Under the pieces are notes generated by a model. That model did not search any database. It was not told where the DNA came from and was given only the letters and a program-made list of their open reading frames with translations. Shown piece by piece: positions 1 through 7,187 of a stretch of DNA of 11,372 nt; position 1 is the first letter of the stretch, and each line of letters begins with the position of its first letter. The translations under genes were made by a program, and so were the position numbers. The stretch lies in contig CAJUII010000103.1 in NCBI GenBank assembly GCA_910586405.1, positions 1-11,372 of the forward strand. Reading direction: 5' to 3'. The DNA is from an uncultured Lachnospiraceae bacterium. Lineage in GTDB: Bacteria > Bacillota > Clostridia > Lachnospirales > Lachnospiraceae.

Positions 1-27
1 TCTTCTTAATCTGATTTTTACTGCCAT
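1..27 (-). CDS. rpsP: 30S ribosomal protein S16, N-terminal fragment (runs off window)
   Basis: The first nine codons read MAVKIRLRR on the minus strand, which is the conserved beginning of ribosomal protein S16 of the small subunit. The ATG sits at 25-27 and the gene continues beyond the left edge of the window. A GAGGTG ribosome binding site lies 7 nt upstream. The gene follows ffh by 47 nt with no visible hairpin terminator between them, so it is probably co-transcribed with ylxM-ffh, as in many Firmicutes where ffh precedes rpsP. Only nine residues are visible, but sequence, start, binding site and gene order all agree. Confidence 0.88.
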
Positions 28-34
28 TTTTCTT

Positions 35-40
35 CACCTC
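35..40 (-). promoter_or_regulatory. Ribosome binding site of rpsP
   Basis: GAGGTG on the minus strand lies 7 nt before the rpsP ATG. It is what establishes this very short partial gene as a real start. Confidence 0.75.
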
Positions 41-74
41 ATAAATCTTTCTTTTTTATTAATATAATAATGTA

Positions 75-1433
75 TTAAAAAGGAAGTTTAAATCTTCCCT
101 TTTTACCTGCGCCAAAACCTCCCATCATTCCCGGGAGCTGCTTCATCATCTTCTGAGACTGCTCAAACTGCTTGATGAAACGGTTTACCACTGCGATATC
201 CACGCCTGCACCTTTTGCGATACGGTGTTTCCGGCTCGGATTCAGCAGTCTTGGGTCCTTGCGCTCTGCGGGTGTCATGGACAGTACGATCGCCTCCATG
301 CGCGCAAGCTGCTTGTCGTCCACTGCCGCCTCGATATCACTCGCCTTGATTCCCATACCGGGCATCATGCCAAGTATACTCGACAGACCGCCAAGCTTTT
401 TCATCTGGCTCATACTCTCCAGATAATCCTCAAAATCAAACTTGCCCTTTTTCAGACGCGAAGCCATTTCCTTTTCCTTCTCCGCATCCATATCAAGATT
501 TGCCTCGGCAACCTTGTCAATCAGCGTGAGGACATCTCCCATTCCCAGAATACGGTTCGCCATTCTGTCTGGATAGAACTGCTCCATGTCTGTCAGCTTT
601 TCGCCAGTACTTACAAATAAGATCGGCTTGCCTGTGACCGCCTTTACCGAGAGCGCCGCACCGCCTCTGGTATCGCCGTCCATCTTCGAGAGAATGACTC
701 CGCTCACGCCTACTTTATCATCAAATTCCTTCGCCACATTGACGGCATCCTGTCCGGTCATCGCATCCACGACCAAAAGAGACTGGTGCACCTCGACATT
801 CGCCTTGATCTCTTGCAGCTCTGCCATCATTTCCTCGTCTATGTGCAGACGGCCGGCAGTATCTATAATTACAATATTGTTATGATTCTTTGCGGCATGT
901 TCCAAGGACGCCTTCACGATATCGACAGGCTTATGATTTGTTCCCATCGCAAAAAAGTCCACCTGCTGTTTGTCCGCATTCACTTTCAACTGCTCGATCG
1001 CGGCGGGTCTGTAGATATCACACGCCACAAGCAATGGCTTCTTGCCCTTTAATTTCAGCTTTCCAGCAATCTTCGCCGCAGCAGTCGTCTTGCCTGCACC
1101 CTGCAAGCCGCACATCATGATGACGGTCGTCGCCTTGCCGGGCTGCAATTCCAGCTCTGTTGTATCAGAACCCATCAAGGCTACCATTTCTTCATTTACA
1201 ATCTTGATAACCATCTGCCCGGGATTCAAGCCATTCATCACATCGGAACCGATCGCACGCTCCTCCACGGACTTGACAAACTGCTTTACGACCTTAAAGT
1301 TGACGTCCGCCTCGAGAAGCGCCATCTTGACTTCCTTGAGCGCAGCCTTGACATCGGCTTCTGTCAGGCGTCCCTTGCTTCTTAAATTTTTAAATACATT
1401 TTGAAGTTTATCTGTTAAGCTCTCAAATGCCAT
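75..1433 (-). CDS. ffh: Signal recognition particle protein Ffh (SRP54 GTPase)
   Basis: Ffh is the GTPase and signal-sequence-binding protein of the bacterial signal recognition particle. With SRP RNA and the receptor FtsY it delivers ribosomes making membrane proteins to the translocon. The 452-residue length is normal for the family. Residues 1-90 form the helical N domain. The G domain shows the P-loop GLQGAGKT (109-116), DTAGR (191-195), GQDA (227-230) and SKMDGD (249-254, the TKxD-type guanine motif with S for T). The C-terminal M domain from about residue 300 is methionine-rich (MMPGMG, MMKQLPGMMGG) and ends in a basic tail, as expected for signal-peptide and RNA binding. A GGAGGAG binding site at 1444-1450 lies inside the end of ylxM, and only 4 nt separate the two genes, so translation is probably coupled. 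Confidence 0.98.
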   Translation of the reverse strand: MAFESLTDKLQNVFKNLRSKGRLTEADVKAALKEVKMALLEADVNFKVVKQFVKSVEERAIGSDVMNGLNPGQMVIKIVNEEMVALMGSDTTELELQPGKATTVIMMCGLQGAGKTTAAAKIAGKLKLKGKKPLLVACDIYRPAAIEQLKVNADKQQVDFFAMGTNHKPVDIVKASLEHAAKNHNNIVIIDTAGRLHIDEEMMAELQEIKANVEVHQSLLVVDAMTGQDAVNVAKEFDDKVGVSGVILSKMDGDTRGGAALSVKAVTGKPILFVSTGEKLTDMEQFYPDRMANRILGMGDVLTLIDKVAEANLDMDAEKEKEMASRLKKGKFDFEDYLESMSQMKKLGGLSSILGMMPGMGIKASDIEAAVDDKQLARMEAIVLSMTPAERKDPRLLNPSRKHRIAKGAGVDIAVVNRFIKQFEQSQKMMKQLPGMMGGFGAGKKGRFKLPF

Positions 1434-1437
1434 CCGA

Positions 1438-1794
1438 TCAAAGCTCCTCCATTATTTCATTCGACAATCGTTTTATCTGCTCATCATCTGTAAGCCGGTT
1501 AATCTGCTGGATATTTTGCTTGATCTTGGAGAACTTTTCCACCAGATGAAGTTTTGTCTCATAATCAGCCAGGATCTTGTCGCACCGCCTGATCAGATCA
1601 TGCACGCCCTGGCGGCTGATTCCCTGCTCATCTGCAATCTCACTCAGAGACAGGTCATTGAAAATCGCATCTTCATACAGCTTTTTCTGATGCTGCGTCA
1701 GAAGATCTCCGTAAAAATCATAGAGCATACCTTTGTATTCTCTTTTCTTCAGTCCGTTCACTGCATTTTCAGCTATCAGCTTCCCCGTTTCCAT
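1438..1794 (-). CDS. ylxM: YlxM-family putative helix-turn-helix protein
   Basis: This is a small protein (118 residues from the chosen start) of the YlxM/p13 family, which is almost always encoded immediately before ffh in Firmicutes and is linked to SRP function. A sigma-70 region-4-like helix-turn-helix is visible around LSLSEIADEQGISRQGVHDLIRR. The C-terminal part is helical and charged. The open frame extends 22 codons further upstream to 1860, but the ATG at 1792-1794 (METGKLIAEN) is preferred: GGAGGA lies 6 nt upstream at 1801-1806, the resulting length fits the family, and the longer frame would run through the promoter at 1832-1860. Confidence 0.93.
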   Translation of the reverse strand: METGKLIAENAVNGLKKREYKGMLYDFYGDLLTQHQKKLYEDAIFNDLSLSEIADEQGISRQGVHDLIRRCDKILADYETKLHLVEKFSKIKQNIQQINRLTDDEQIKRLSNEIMEEL

Positions 1795-1800
1795 GCCACT

Positions 1801-1806
1801 TCCTCC
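1801..1806 (-). promoter_or_regulatory. Ribosome binding site that fixes the ylxM start
   Basis: GGAGGA on the minus strand lies 6 nt before the ATG at 1794. It decides for the short form of YlxM over the 140-codon open frame. Confidence 0.8.
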
Positions 1807-1831
1807 AGTCATATTGTTATGCGACTTTAAT

Positions 1832-1860
1832 AGGATACTACAAAAGGTGGTGGGTGTCAA
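1832..1860 (-). promoter_or_regulatory. Sigma-A-type promoter of ylxM-ffh
   Basis: On the minus strand there is a perfect -35 box TTGACA (1855-1860), a 17-nt spacer and a -10 box TATCCT (1832-1837). Transcription would begin near 1825, leaving about 30 nt of leader before ylxM. This promoter gives the SRP genes their own transcription unit, separate from the lipid-type operon that ends at 1879. No hairpin terminator is visible between that operon and this promoter, so some read-through is possible. Confidence 0.75.
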
Positions 1861-1878
1861 GCAATTTTTCTTTACGGA

Positions 1879-2631
1879 TTATGTCTGATGAATAAACGAT
1901 GAACTGTCAAATCTGCCAATCTCCATGGATACCCTGATGTAATCCTTCTCATTGTCAATCTCATCTATGTAGTGTGGCTTATATGACATCCCAAAGATGT
2001 TCATGTCAGATGCGACCTCATTTAGCGCCTCCTCTGCATATACCTGATTTTTTCCTGCTTCCACATACAAGACAACCCTGTCCCGCCAGATCTGGACGGC
2101 ATCAGCTCCAAGCTTATACATCGGCTGAAACGCGTAGCAGTCCGTACCAAATATCTGCACGGACACTTTTTTCAATATTCCATCACAAAACTGTGCCTTG
2201 AAATCTTTTCGCGGCAGAATTTTATCCTCGTGAAAGAGGCAGAGCGACCTCGTCTGATCAGACAGCATCTCCCGCACCAGATTTTCGTTAAACACAAGAT
2301 CCCCGTGCAAAAGCAGCAGCTCTGTATCCAGATAAGCCCTCGCCAGATACATCGAGACGATATAATTGGTCGTCCGATACTGCGGATTGGGCACAAAAAT
2401 AAAGCGCAGACTGGGGTTGCGCCGCTGGCACGCTGCCGCCTGCGACTCAATCTGCTCCGCAAACGGCCCTGTCGTGACAACAAACTCATCGACACCGCAC
2501 GCGCCTAAAATCCTGATCTGGCGGGCAAAAATAGTCTCCCCGTTATAAAGCTTTGTCATGCACTTGGGCTGCAGACGGGTGCCCTGCCCCATGCGGCTTC
2601 CCATTCCCGAATTAAATATGACAGCCCGCAT
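1879..2631 (-). CDS. LicC-like sugar/choline-phosphate nucleotidyltransferase
   Basis: This is an NTP-transferase of the MobA/LicC-like group (250 residues). Such enzymes join a nucleoside triphosphate to a phosphorylated small alcohol or sugar, giving a CDP- or NDP-activated head group. The N-terminus AVIFNSGMGSRMG is a variant of the glycine-rich nucleotide loop (usually AxGxGSR), and PKCMTK (22-27) matches the conserved PKxL/M-type segment. NPQYRTTNYIVSMYLAR (82-98) resembles the LicC substrate segment, GD at 110-111 is the metal-binding pair, and DEIDNEKDY near the end resembles the usual EIDTxxD. The ATG at 2629-2631 is preferred over the adjacent GTG (2632-2634) because GGAGG at 2637-2641 is 5 nt away from it. 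It overlaps the preceding gene by 20 nt. The natural substrate cannot be read from sequence. The neighbouring CDP-alcohol phosphatidyltransferase suggests a CTP-dependent reaction. Confidence 0.8.
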   Translation of the reverse strand: MRAVIFNSGMGSRMGQGTRLQPKCMTKLYNGETIFARQIRILGACGVDEFVVTTGPFAEQIESQAAACQRRNPSLRFIFVPNPQYRTTNYIVSMYLARAYLDTELLLLHGDLVFNENLVREMLSDQTRSLCLFHEDKILPRKDFKAQFCDGILKKVSVQIFGTDCYAFQPMYKLGADAVQIWRDRVVLYVEAGKNQVYAEEALNEVASDMNIFGMSYKPHYIDEIDNEKDYIRVSMEIGRFDSSSFIHQT

Positions 2632-3316
2632 CACGGCCTCCTTTCCTGATTCTGCTCAGCAACCTCTTGTTGAGGCGCAAAAACAGCCTGATATTCTCCC
2701 TCAGTGAAACTCTGTCCATATACCCCGGCGGCATCTGTGCACCCCTGTCAGAAGTACACCAGTAACTCCTGTCAGAGAAATACCGCTCCGTATACAGATA
2801 CGGTGTCAGCAATGCATCAAGCGCCCGAATATCATATCGGTAATACGGTCTTGCGAGCCGGACTGCCCCGCTCAGCTCCACGACTTTCCCCACAAAGGAC
2901 ATGCAGTTGTGCGCGCCATCGATCACAAATCCGTGCAGCACAGGCATCGTAACCATGGAGTACAGATTAAACAGATATTTGTCCTGCTGCCGTTCCACAT
3001 GCCTTAGAAAATGGTAAACCTCTCTCTTTGCGCGCAGGTCTATTGGCAGCCTGAAAACCTTAAGCTTCACCCTGTAATGCGTGCCAAAGCAGTAACAGCC
3101 GCGCGTCTCATGCATAAAACCCGCATCGAACGGCGCATAGTGCCGCCTCCGCGAAAACGTGATAAAATCCTCAAAATGGTCATCCTTACAGACTGCGATG
3201 TGCGAATACTCATATCCCCCAGACAAAACACGCGACACCTTTCCCAGCCCCGTGTGAGCCTTTACCAGCACGATGTAAATAGAATCATTTTTTATCGCGT
3301 TCCCTGCCATATTCAC
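2612..3316 (-). CDS. Permuted papain-fold (YiiX/LRAT/NlpC-P60-like) protein
   Basis: This 234-residue protein carries the two landmarks of circularly permuted papain-like enzymes: an N-terminal histidine in YSHIAVC (about residues 37-43) and a C-terminal cysteine in AHNCMSFVGKVVE (about residues 135-147). The NCxxFV pattern resembles the NCEHFV signature of LRAT-type acyltransferases and the Cys region of YiiX-type hydrolases. Those families cleave or transfer acyl or amide groups, often on lipids. No signal peptide is evident. The C-terminal tail is strongly basic (LNKRLLSRIRKGGR), which could help membrane contact. The first start is GTG at 3316, with GGAGG 4 nt away; an ATG two codons later (3310) is 10 nt from the same site and is a credible alternative. 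It sits between the phosphatidyltransferase and nucleotidyltransferase genes, so a lipid substrate is inferred but not shown. Confidence 0.62.
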   Translation of the reverse strand: MNMAGNAIKNDSIYIVLVKAHTGLGKVSRVLSGGYEYSHIAVCKDDHFEDFITFSRRRHYAPFDAGFMHETRGCYCFGTHYRVKLKVFRLPIDLRAKREVYHFLRHVERQQDKYLFNLYSMVTMPVLHGFVIDGAHNCMSFVGKVVELSGAVRLARPYYRYDIRALDALLTPYLYTERYFSDRSYWCTSDRGAQMPPGYMDRVSLRENIRLFLRLNKRLLSRIRKGGRDAGCHI

Positions 3317-3350
3317 TCAGCCTCCAAAAGCAATCACTTTCTATACAAAA

Positions 3351-4013
3351 TCATTTCTCATCGTATTTCCTGTCACAGTTCCTTAGCCTTCGAAATAATT
3401 GTACCTGTAACCTTATCATTTCATAATACATCAGCGCCCCGCCCGCCAGGACAACGAAGTCTGCCAGATTGTATGTAAATCCATAAAACTCGATACCCGC
3501 CCCGCGGCGACAGACGATTCCCATGATGCAGATCAAGGCAAAAAACAGGTGTGTTTCAATTGGCCCAAGCCTCGGAAACAAAAATTCGTCCAGATGCAGG
3601 ATATAATTCATGGCTGTAAACATCAACAGCGCATACACCGGCACCATCAAAATCGCGACATGGAAATGAATCACCCCCGTAAATGCGAGCGCGATGATCA
3701 GATACGTGATGTGCAGGATATCTGTCAGCAGGTCAAAGTACCCACCCGCCTTAGAACTCATATTCCTCGTCCTCGCCACATACCCGTCCAGGTCGTCACA
3801 GACCAGATGACACGCAAGTCCGCAGATCGTTCCGATGAGAAACCACCTGTTCAGCCCGGACAGCGCGGCACAGACAATGCCCGCAAGCCCGCCTAATGCC
3901 CCGACAAGCGTGATCTGGTTTGGCGTCACACGCGCCGGAATCCGCTCCCCGATCGTCCTGTAGAGAAATTTCTGTACACGCGTTTCCAGTCTGCTCGGTA
4001 TAATCTTCTTCAT
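3351..4013 (-). CDS. CDP-alcohol phosphatidyltransferase, integral membrane
   Basis: This is a member of the CDP-alcohol phosphatidyltransferase family, which moves a phospho-alcohol or phosphatidyl group from a CDP-linked donor to an alcohol acceptor in the membrane. The full catalytic signature D-x2-DG-x2-AR-x8-G-x3-D-x3-D is present without change (D73, D76, G77, A80, R81, G90, D94, D98). PNQITLVGALGGLAG near residues 31-45 matches the usual family beginning, and several hydrophobic segments follow the motif, consistent with about six membrane helices in 220 residues. The start at 4011-4013 is chosen because AAGGG lies 6 nt upstream; an upstream in-frame ATG at 4035-4037 has no binding site. 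The gene follows the radical SAM gene by 27 nt. With a LicC-like nucleotidyltransferase in the same operon, transfer of a CDP-activated head group to diacylglycerol or a related lipid is plausible. Confidence 0.9.
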   Translation of the reverse strand: MKKIIPSRLETRVQKFLYRTIGERIPARVTPNQITLVGALGGLAGIVCAALSGLNRWFLIGTICGLACHLVCDDLDGYVARTRNMSSKAGGYFDLLTDILHITYLIIALAFTGVIHFHVAILMVPVYALLMFTAMNYILHLDEFLFPRLGPIETHLFFALICIMGIVCRRGAGIEFYGFTYNLADFVVLAGGALMYYEMIRLQVQLFRRLRNCDRKYDEK

Positions 4014-4040
4014 TGCTTTCCCTTCTTTCGATATCATATG

Positions 4041-5414
4041 TTATTCATCGTCATTGCGGCGTTTCCTGTGAAGCATATTTGCCACAAACGACCTGATATA
4101 ATCCCCGTAATCAATAAAATCGTACACCCCCTCCCGCTTCGCTTTGAGAAAGAGACGTATGAGCAATATATAATAATGAAAGTAAAAGCTTCTCACACTC
4201 ATATGCTCCGGCCGGGCTACAAGGTGGAGATAGTCAAAATGGGAGGGATTGTCCGTGATCATCCTGTCGCTGTATCGCTCGTAGGTCGGTGTGCACAGTT
4301 CCGGCGTAAAGATGGACAGCGCCACATGCCGCACCTGATGCTCCACAATCCACTGGTAAAGCGCCCTGAAATCCTTGGCGCGAAATCCCAAATCGATGAT
4401 AAACATTCCCATAATGTGGATTCCCAGCTCATTACAGGTCAAAATACTCTGTATATTGTCGTCTATATCCGAGTGCTTCTCATAACGCTCCAGGTAGCAA
4501 TCCTCAATCGCCTCAAGTCCCACAAGAACATAGTATAACCCGATATCCCTGAGCTTTTTCATCATGTCGGGATTGCGGGCAATATAATCCGCCCTTCCAT
4601 AACAGATGTATTTTTTATGAATCCCGCGCCTTCTGACCTCTTTCACAAACCGGTTCAGCCTGTCCGTGTCATACAGGAAATCATCGTCCGCAATATAGAT
4701 ATTCTCTGCTTTGATCTGCGCGATTTCGTCCACCACATCGTCGATATCGCGGCTGCTTAACTGTCCCATATTCATCCTGTTCCTGTGGCAGAATGAACAT
4801 CTGTATGGACAGCCATAGGCAGTCCGCACCCAAGCGGCATGACCAAGCTCAAGATACTGATATCGGTGTAGGAAAGAGTCAAAATAGCTTCTGTCCGGAC
4901 TTGGCAGGCGTCTGATGTCAAACGGTTCCCCTGCCTGATAATGCCATGTTCCCTCCAACTGATAGCATACCCCCGCCATCTGCGCCAGTGCCTCCTTCTT
5001 GTGATACACCGCATAGTTCACGATATCCAGAAGTCTGTAGATGTCAAATGTAGTCAGGATAAAATCCACATAAGGCCGGTACATGCGCTCATAACAAAGC
5101 TGCGCGTGCAGCCCTCCGAGTATTGTCACCGCACCGCACTCCTTCGCGTACTGACAGTACTCCAGCATAAAATTTTCCTGCCGCGCCCTGCCGCATATAT
5201 ACACGACATCGGCCTCTGTCTCCTGAATCGCAGGCATTGCGCCAAACGTCTCTACCTGACCATCATATAACACAACTTCATGCCCCTCTTTTTTCAGCAG
5301 GGCGGATATGTACTCAAGCTCCAGACATTCATTCTCGATAACACCAACAAAATTGTACCGCGTCCTCGATATTTCCGGGTGGATTAGCAAAAACGTAAGC
5401 TTACGCCGTTTCAT
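4041..5414 (-). CDS. Radical SAM protein with B12-binding-type N-terminal domain
   Basis: This is a 457-residue radical SAM enzyme. Residues 1-130 look like a cobalamin-binding-type Rossmann domain: a beta-strand start LTFLLIHPE, then EYISALLKKEGHEVVLYDG, then ILGGLHAQ (98-105), equivalent to the GGPHA segment of this family. The canonical DxHxxG cobalamin ligand motif is not obvious, so actual B12 binding is uncertain. The iron-sulfur motif is GCPYRCSFCHR, with Cys 202, 206 and 209 in CxxxCxxC. IYIADDDF, YICYGRADYI and LVGLEAIED match later strands of the radical SAM barrel. Related proteins do methylation, ring or C-C bond chemistry on lipids, tetrapyrroles and natural products. The gene overlaps the acyl-CoA ligase gene by 14 nt and has AAGGAGG 9 nt upstream of its ATG, so it is translationally coupled to lipid-type genes. 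The substrate is unknown. Confidence 0.85.
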   Translation of the reverse strand: MKRRKLTFLLIHPEISRTRYNFVGVIENECLELEYISALLKKEGHEVVLYDGQVETFGAMPAIQETEADVVYICGRARQENFMLEYCQYAKECGAVTILGGLHAQLCYERMYRPYVDFILTTFDIYRLLDIVNYAVYHKKEALAQMAGVCYQLEGTWHYQAGEPFDIRRLPSPDRSYFDSFLHRYQYLELGHAAWVRTAYGCPYRCSFCHRNRMNMGQLSSRDIDDVVDEIAQIKAENIYIADDDFLYDTDRLNRFVKEVRRRGIHKKYICYGRADYIARNPDMMKKLRDIGLYYVLVGLEAIEDCYLERYEKHSDIDDNIQSILTCNELGIHIMGMFIIDLGFRAKDFRALYQWIVEHQVRHVALSIFTPELCTPTYERYSDRMITDNPSHFDYLHLVARPEHMSVRSFYFHYYILLIRLFLKAKREGVYDFIDYGDYIRSFVANMLHRKRRNDDE

Positions 5415-7185
5415 CAGACCTGTCCTCCTTTGTCAGCTCATTGTACGCCACCTTGCCCACTAGTGTTCTGGGCAGTTCCTCTAATACCTCATATGCATAC
5501 GGCCACGAGTATTTTGCGAGATTTTTCTCACAGTGCTCCCGGATCTCCTGTAGCAGCTCCGCCCGCTTTTCTGCATCCTGTACATTGTCCTTTGGCACGA
5601 TAAACGCCTTTGCCACCTGTACCTTATAAGGGTGGCTGATGCCGACGACGCAGGATGTCAGCACCTTCTCATGCGAATCGATCACACTCTCGATATACTG
5701 CGGATACAGGCAGTAGCCCGAACTGACGATCAGCCTCTTGAGCCTCTGCCTGAAATAGACAAAACCGTCGGAATCCATACTTCCCAAGTCGCCTGTGTGA
5801 AGCCACAGCCTGCCGTCCTCATGTCTCTGGAGCACCTTGTTCGTCTCCTCTTGGTCATTCAGGTATCCTTTCATGACAGTCAGACCACTCAGGACGATCT
5901 CGCCCTCCTCGCCATAGGGCACTTCCTCGTGTGTCTGCGGCTTTACAATCTTGTAATATGTATCGGGATAGGGAATGCCGATGCTCCCCTCCCTGTATCC
6001 GTGCAGCGGCGTGAGACAGCTCCCCGTCACACACTCTGTCAGCCCGTAACCCTCCCTGATCTGCGCGTTTGAACCATGCTGCCGCAGAAACTCGTCCACC
6101 TTCTGTTTTAGTGCGACAGACAGCGAATCCCCGCCTGATATGACGCACTTTAGAAAGGAAAGGTCGTATCCTTCAAGCGAACCGCTCCTCAACAGCGCCT
6201 CATACAGAGTTGGCACGCCCGCTATGATATTGGGCTTATACTTTCTGAGCAGCCTGGCACAATGCCCCGCGTCAAATCCGGGCAACAAAATATCCATGCA
6301 ACCCGCGCACAGCGCCGTGTGAATGCAGATTCCAAGTCCAAACCCGTGAAATATGGGCATGATGGCAAGAAGCCTGTCTTGCGGCTGCAGACAGGCGCAC
6401 ATTGCCTCTCCCTGCACTGCCAGCGCATTAAAATTCAGGTTGGTAAGCTCGATACCCTTGGGAGAGCCTGTCGTGCCACCGCTGTAAAGAATTGCCGCCA
6501 CATCGTCTCCCTTGCTTCGGCGCCCTGTGTCACTGAGGTTCCCCGCGCCCTTTCGTCCCATCGCCATAAATTGCTTCCAGGGCAGACAGTCTGACACAGA
6601 TTTCGCAAGCCTGCCTTTTGTCAGATATTTCATCCAAAATAGGCAGCCTGGCACGGATTTCGCACGTCTGCCTTTTGTCAGATAATAGCCGAATTTCATA
6701 TGAAATGGCATGGAATCCGCCACCGACACCAGAATACACTGCCTGAGTCCCGTCTCTTTCATAACCTCGCGAAGCTTTGGAAGGCACAGATCGACCGTCA
6801 CAATATATTCACTCCCCGAGACCGTCACATAATGGCAGATCTCCACTGCCGCCGACAGCGGATGGATCATGTTCGCCACAACCCCGATCTTATTCAACGC
6901 GTAGAAGCTTATGACAGCCTCCGGCGTGTTCGGCATACAGATGCTCACTCTGTCGCCGCACCGCACGCCAAGCCGCAAAAAGGCGTCCGCGCAGGTTTGG
7001 ATGTCCCTGTGCAGCTGCGCGTAAGTCGCCTTTCTCCCAAAATAGTCATAACAGTAGTTATTCATAAACGGCACCGTTCTGCGCTCCATAAACTCATACA
7101 ATGACATCTCCCGCGGATATTCAAGATGCGCGCTGACGCCCTCATAAAAAGCATACCACGGTGTCTTAATCTGATTTGTCTGCAT
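5401..7185 (-). CDS. FadD-like AMP-forming acyl-CoA ligase/synthetase
   Basis: This is an adenylate-forming enzyme of the acyl-CoA synthetase superfamily (594 residues). It would activate a carboxylic acid with ATP to an acyl-adenylate and then pass it to CoA or another thiol. The core motifs are visible: YSGGTTGSPKG (234-244, phosphate loop), YGLTE (380-384), TGD (464-466, ribose-binding Asp), RLKRLIVSSG (481-490, hinge) and PRTLVGK (572-578, with the adenylation Lys at 578). The SGGTTG form and the overall length suggest a medium- or long-chain fatty acid substrate. An unusual linker before the phosphate loop holds two copies of a 19-residue segment (169-206). ATG 7185 has an AGGGGA binding site about 7 nt upstream and lies 2 nt after the acyltransferase stop. 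Its 3' end overlaps the radical SAM gene by 14 nt. The product probably feeds the acyltransferase next door, which is an inference from position. Confidence 0.92.
   Translation of the reverse strand: MQTNQIKTPWYAFYEGVSAHLEYPREMSLYEFMERRTVPFMNNYCYDYFGRKATYAQLHRDIQTCADAFLRLGVRCGDRVSICMPNTPEAVISFYALNKIGVVANMIHPLSAAVEICHYVTVSGSEYIVTVDLCLPKLREVMKETGLRQCILVSVADSMPFHMKFGYYLTKGRRAKSVPGCLFWMKYLTKGRLAKSVSDCLPWKQFMAMGRKGAGNLSDTGRRSKGDDVAAILYSGGTTGSPKGIELTNLNFNALAVQGEAMCACLQPQDRLLAIMPIFHGFGLGICIHTALCAGCMDILLPGFDAGHCARLLRKYKPNIIAGVPTLYEALLRSGSLEGYDLSFLKCVISGGDSLSVALKQKVDEFLRQHGSNAQIREGYGLTECVTGSCLTPLHGYREGSIGIPYPDTYYKIVKPQTHEEVPYGEEGEIVLSGLTVMKGYLNDQEETNKVLQRHEDGRLWLHTGDLGSMDSDGFVYFRQRLKRLIVSSGYCLYPQYIESVIDSHEKVLTSCVVGISHPYKVQVAKAFIVPKDNVQDAEKRAELLQEIREHCEKNLAKYSWPYAYEVLEELPRTLVGKVAYNELTKEDRSDETA
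6568..6681 (-). repeat. Two-copy 57-bp in-frame tandem duplication inside the ligase gene
   Basis: The units are 6625-6681 (LTKGRRAKSVPGCLFWMKY) and 6568-6624 (LTKGRLAKSVSDCLPWKQF). The period is exactly 57 bp, or 19 codons, and the copies have diverged moderately; weaker similarity extends a little on both sides (GRKGAGNLSD follows). The position is the linker between the N-terminal part and the phosphate loop, where insertions are tolerated. Confidence 0.85.
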
Positions 7186-7187
7186 AT

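Noticed and set aside
31..45. 15-nt identity between the rpsP leader and 10556-10570
   Set aside because: One copy is a ribosome binding site region and the other is coding sequence of the protease-like gene; such a short match with AT-rich flanks is probably chance.
172..1404. Several open frames of 76-131 codons on the plus strand opposite ffh
   Set aside because: They are antisense shadows of a highly conserved gene, without ribosome binding sites or recognisable proteins.
1795..1860. 22-codon N-terminal extension of YlxM
   Set aside because: It runs through the TTGACA-TATCCT promoter and the ribosome binding site, and makes the protein longer than is usual for the family.
1838..1880. 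Terminator at the end of the lipid-type operon
   Set aside because: The region has a T-rich stretch but no inverted repeat before it, so I cannot support an intrinsic terminator.
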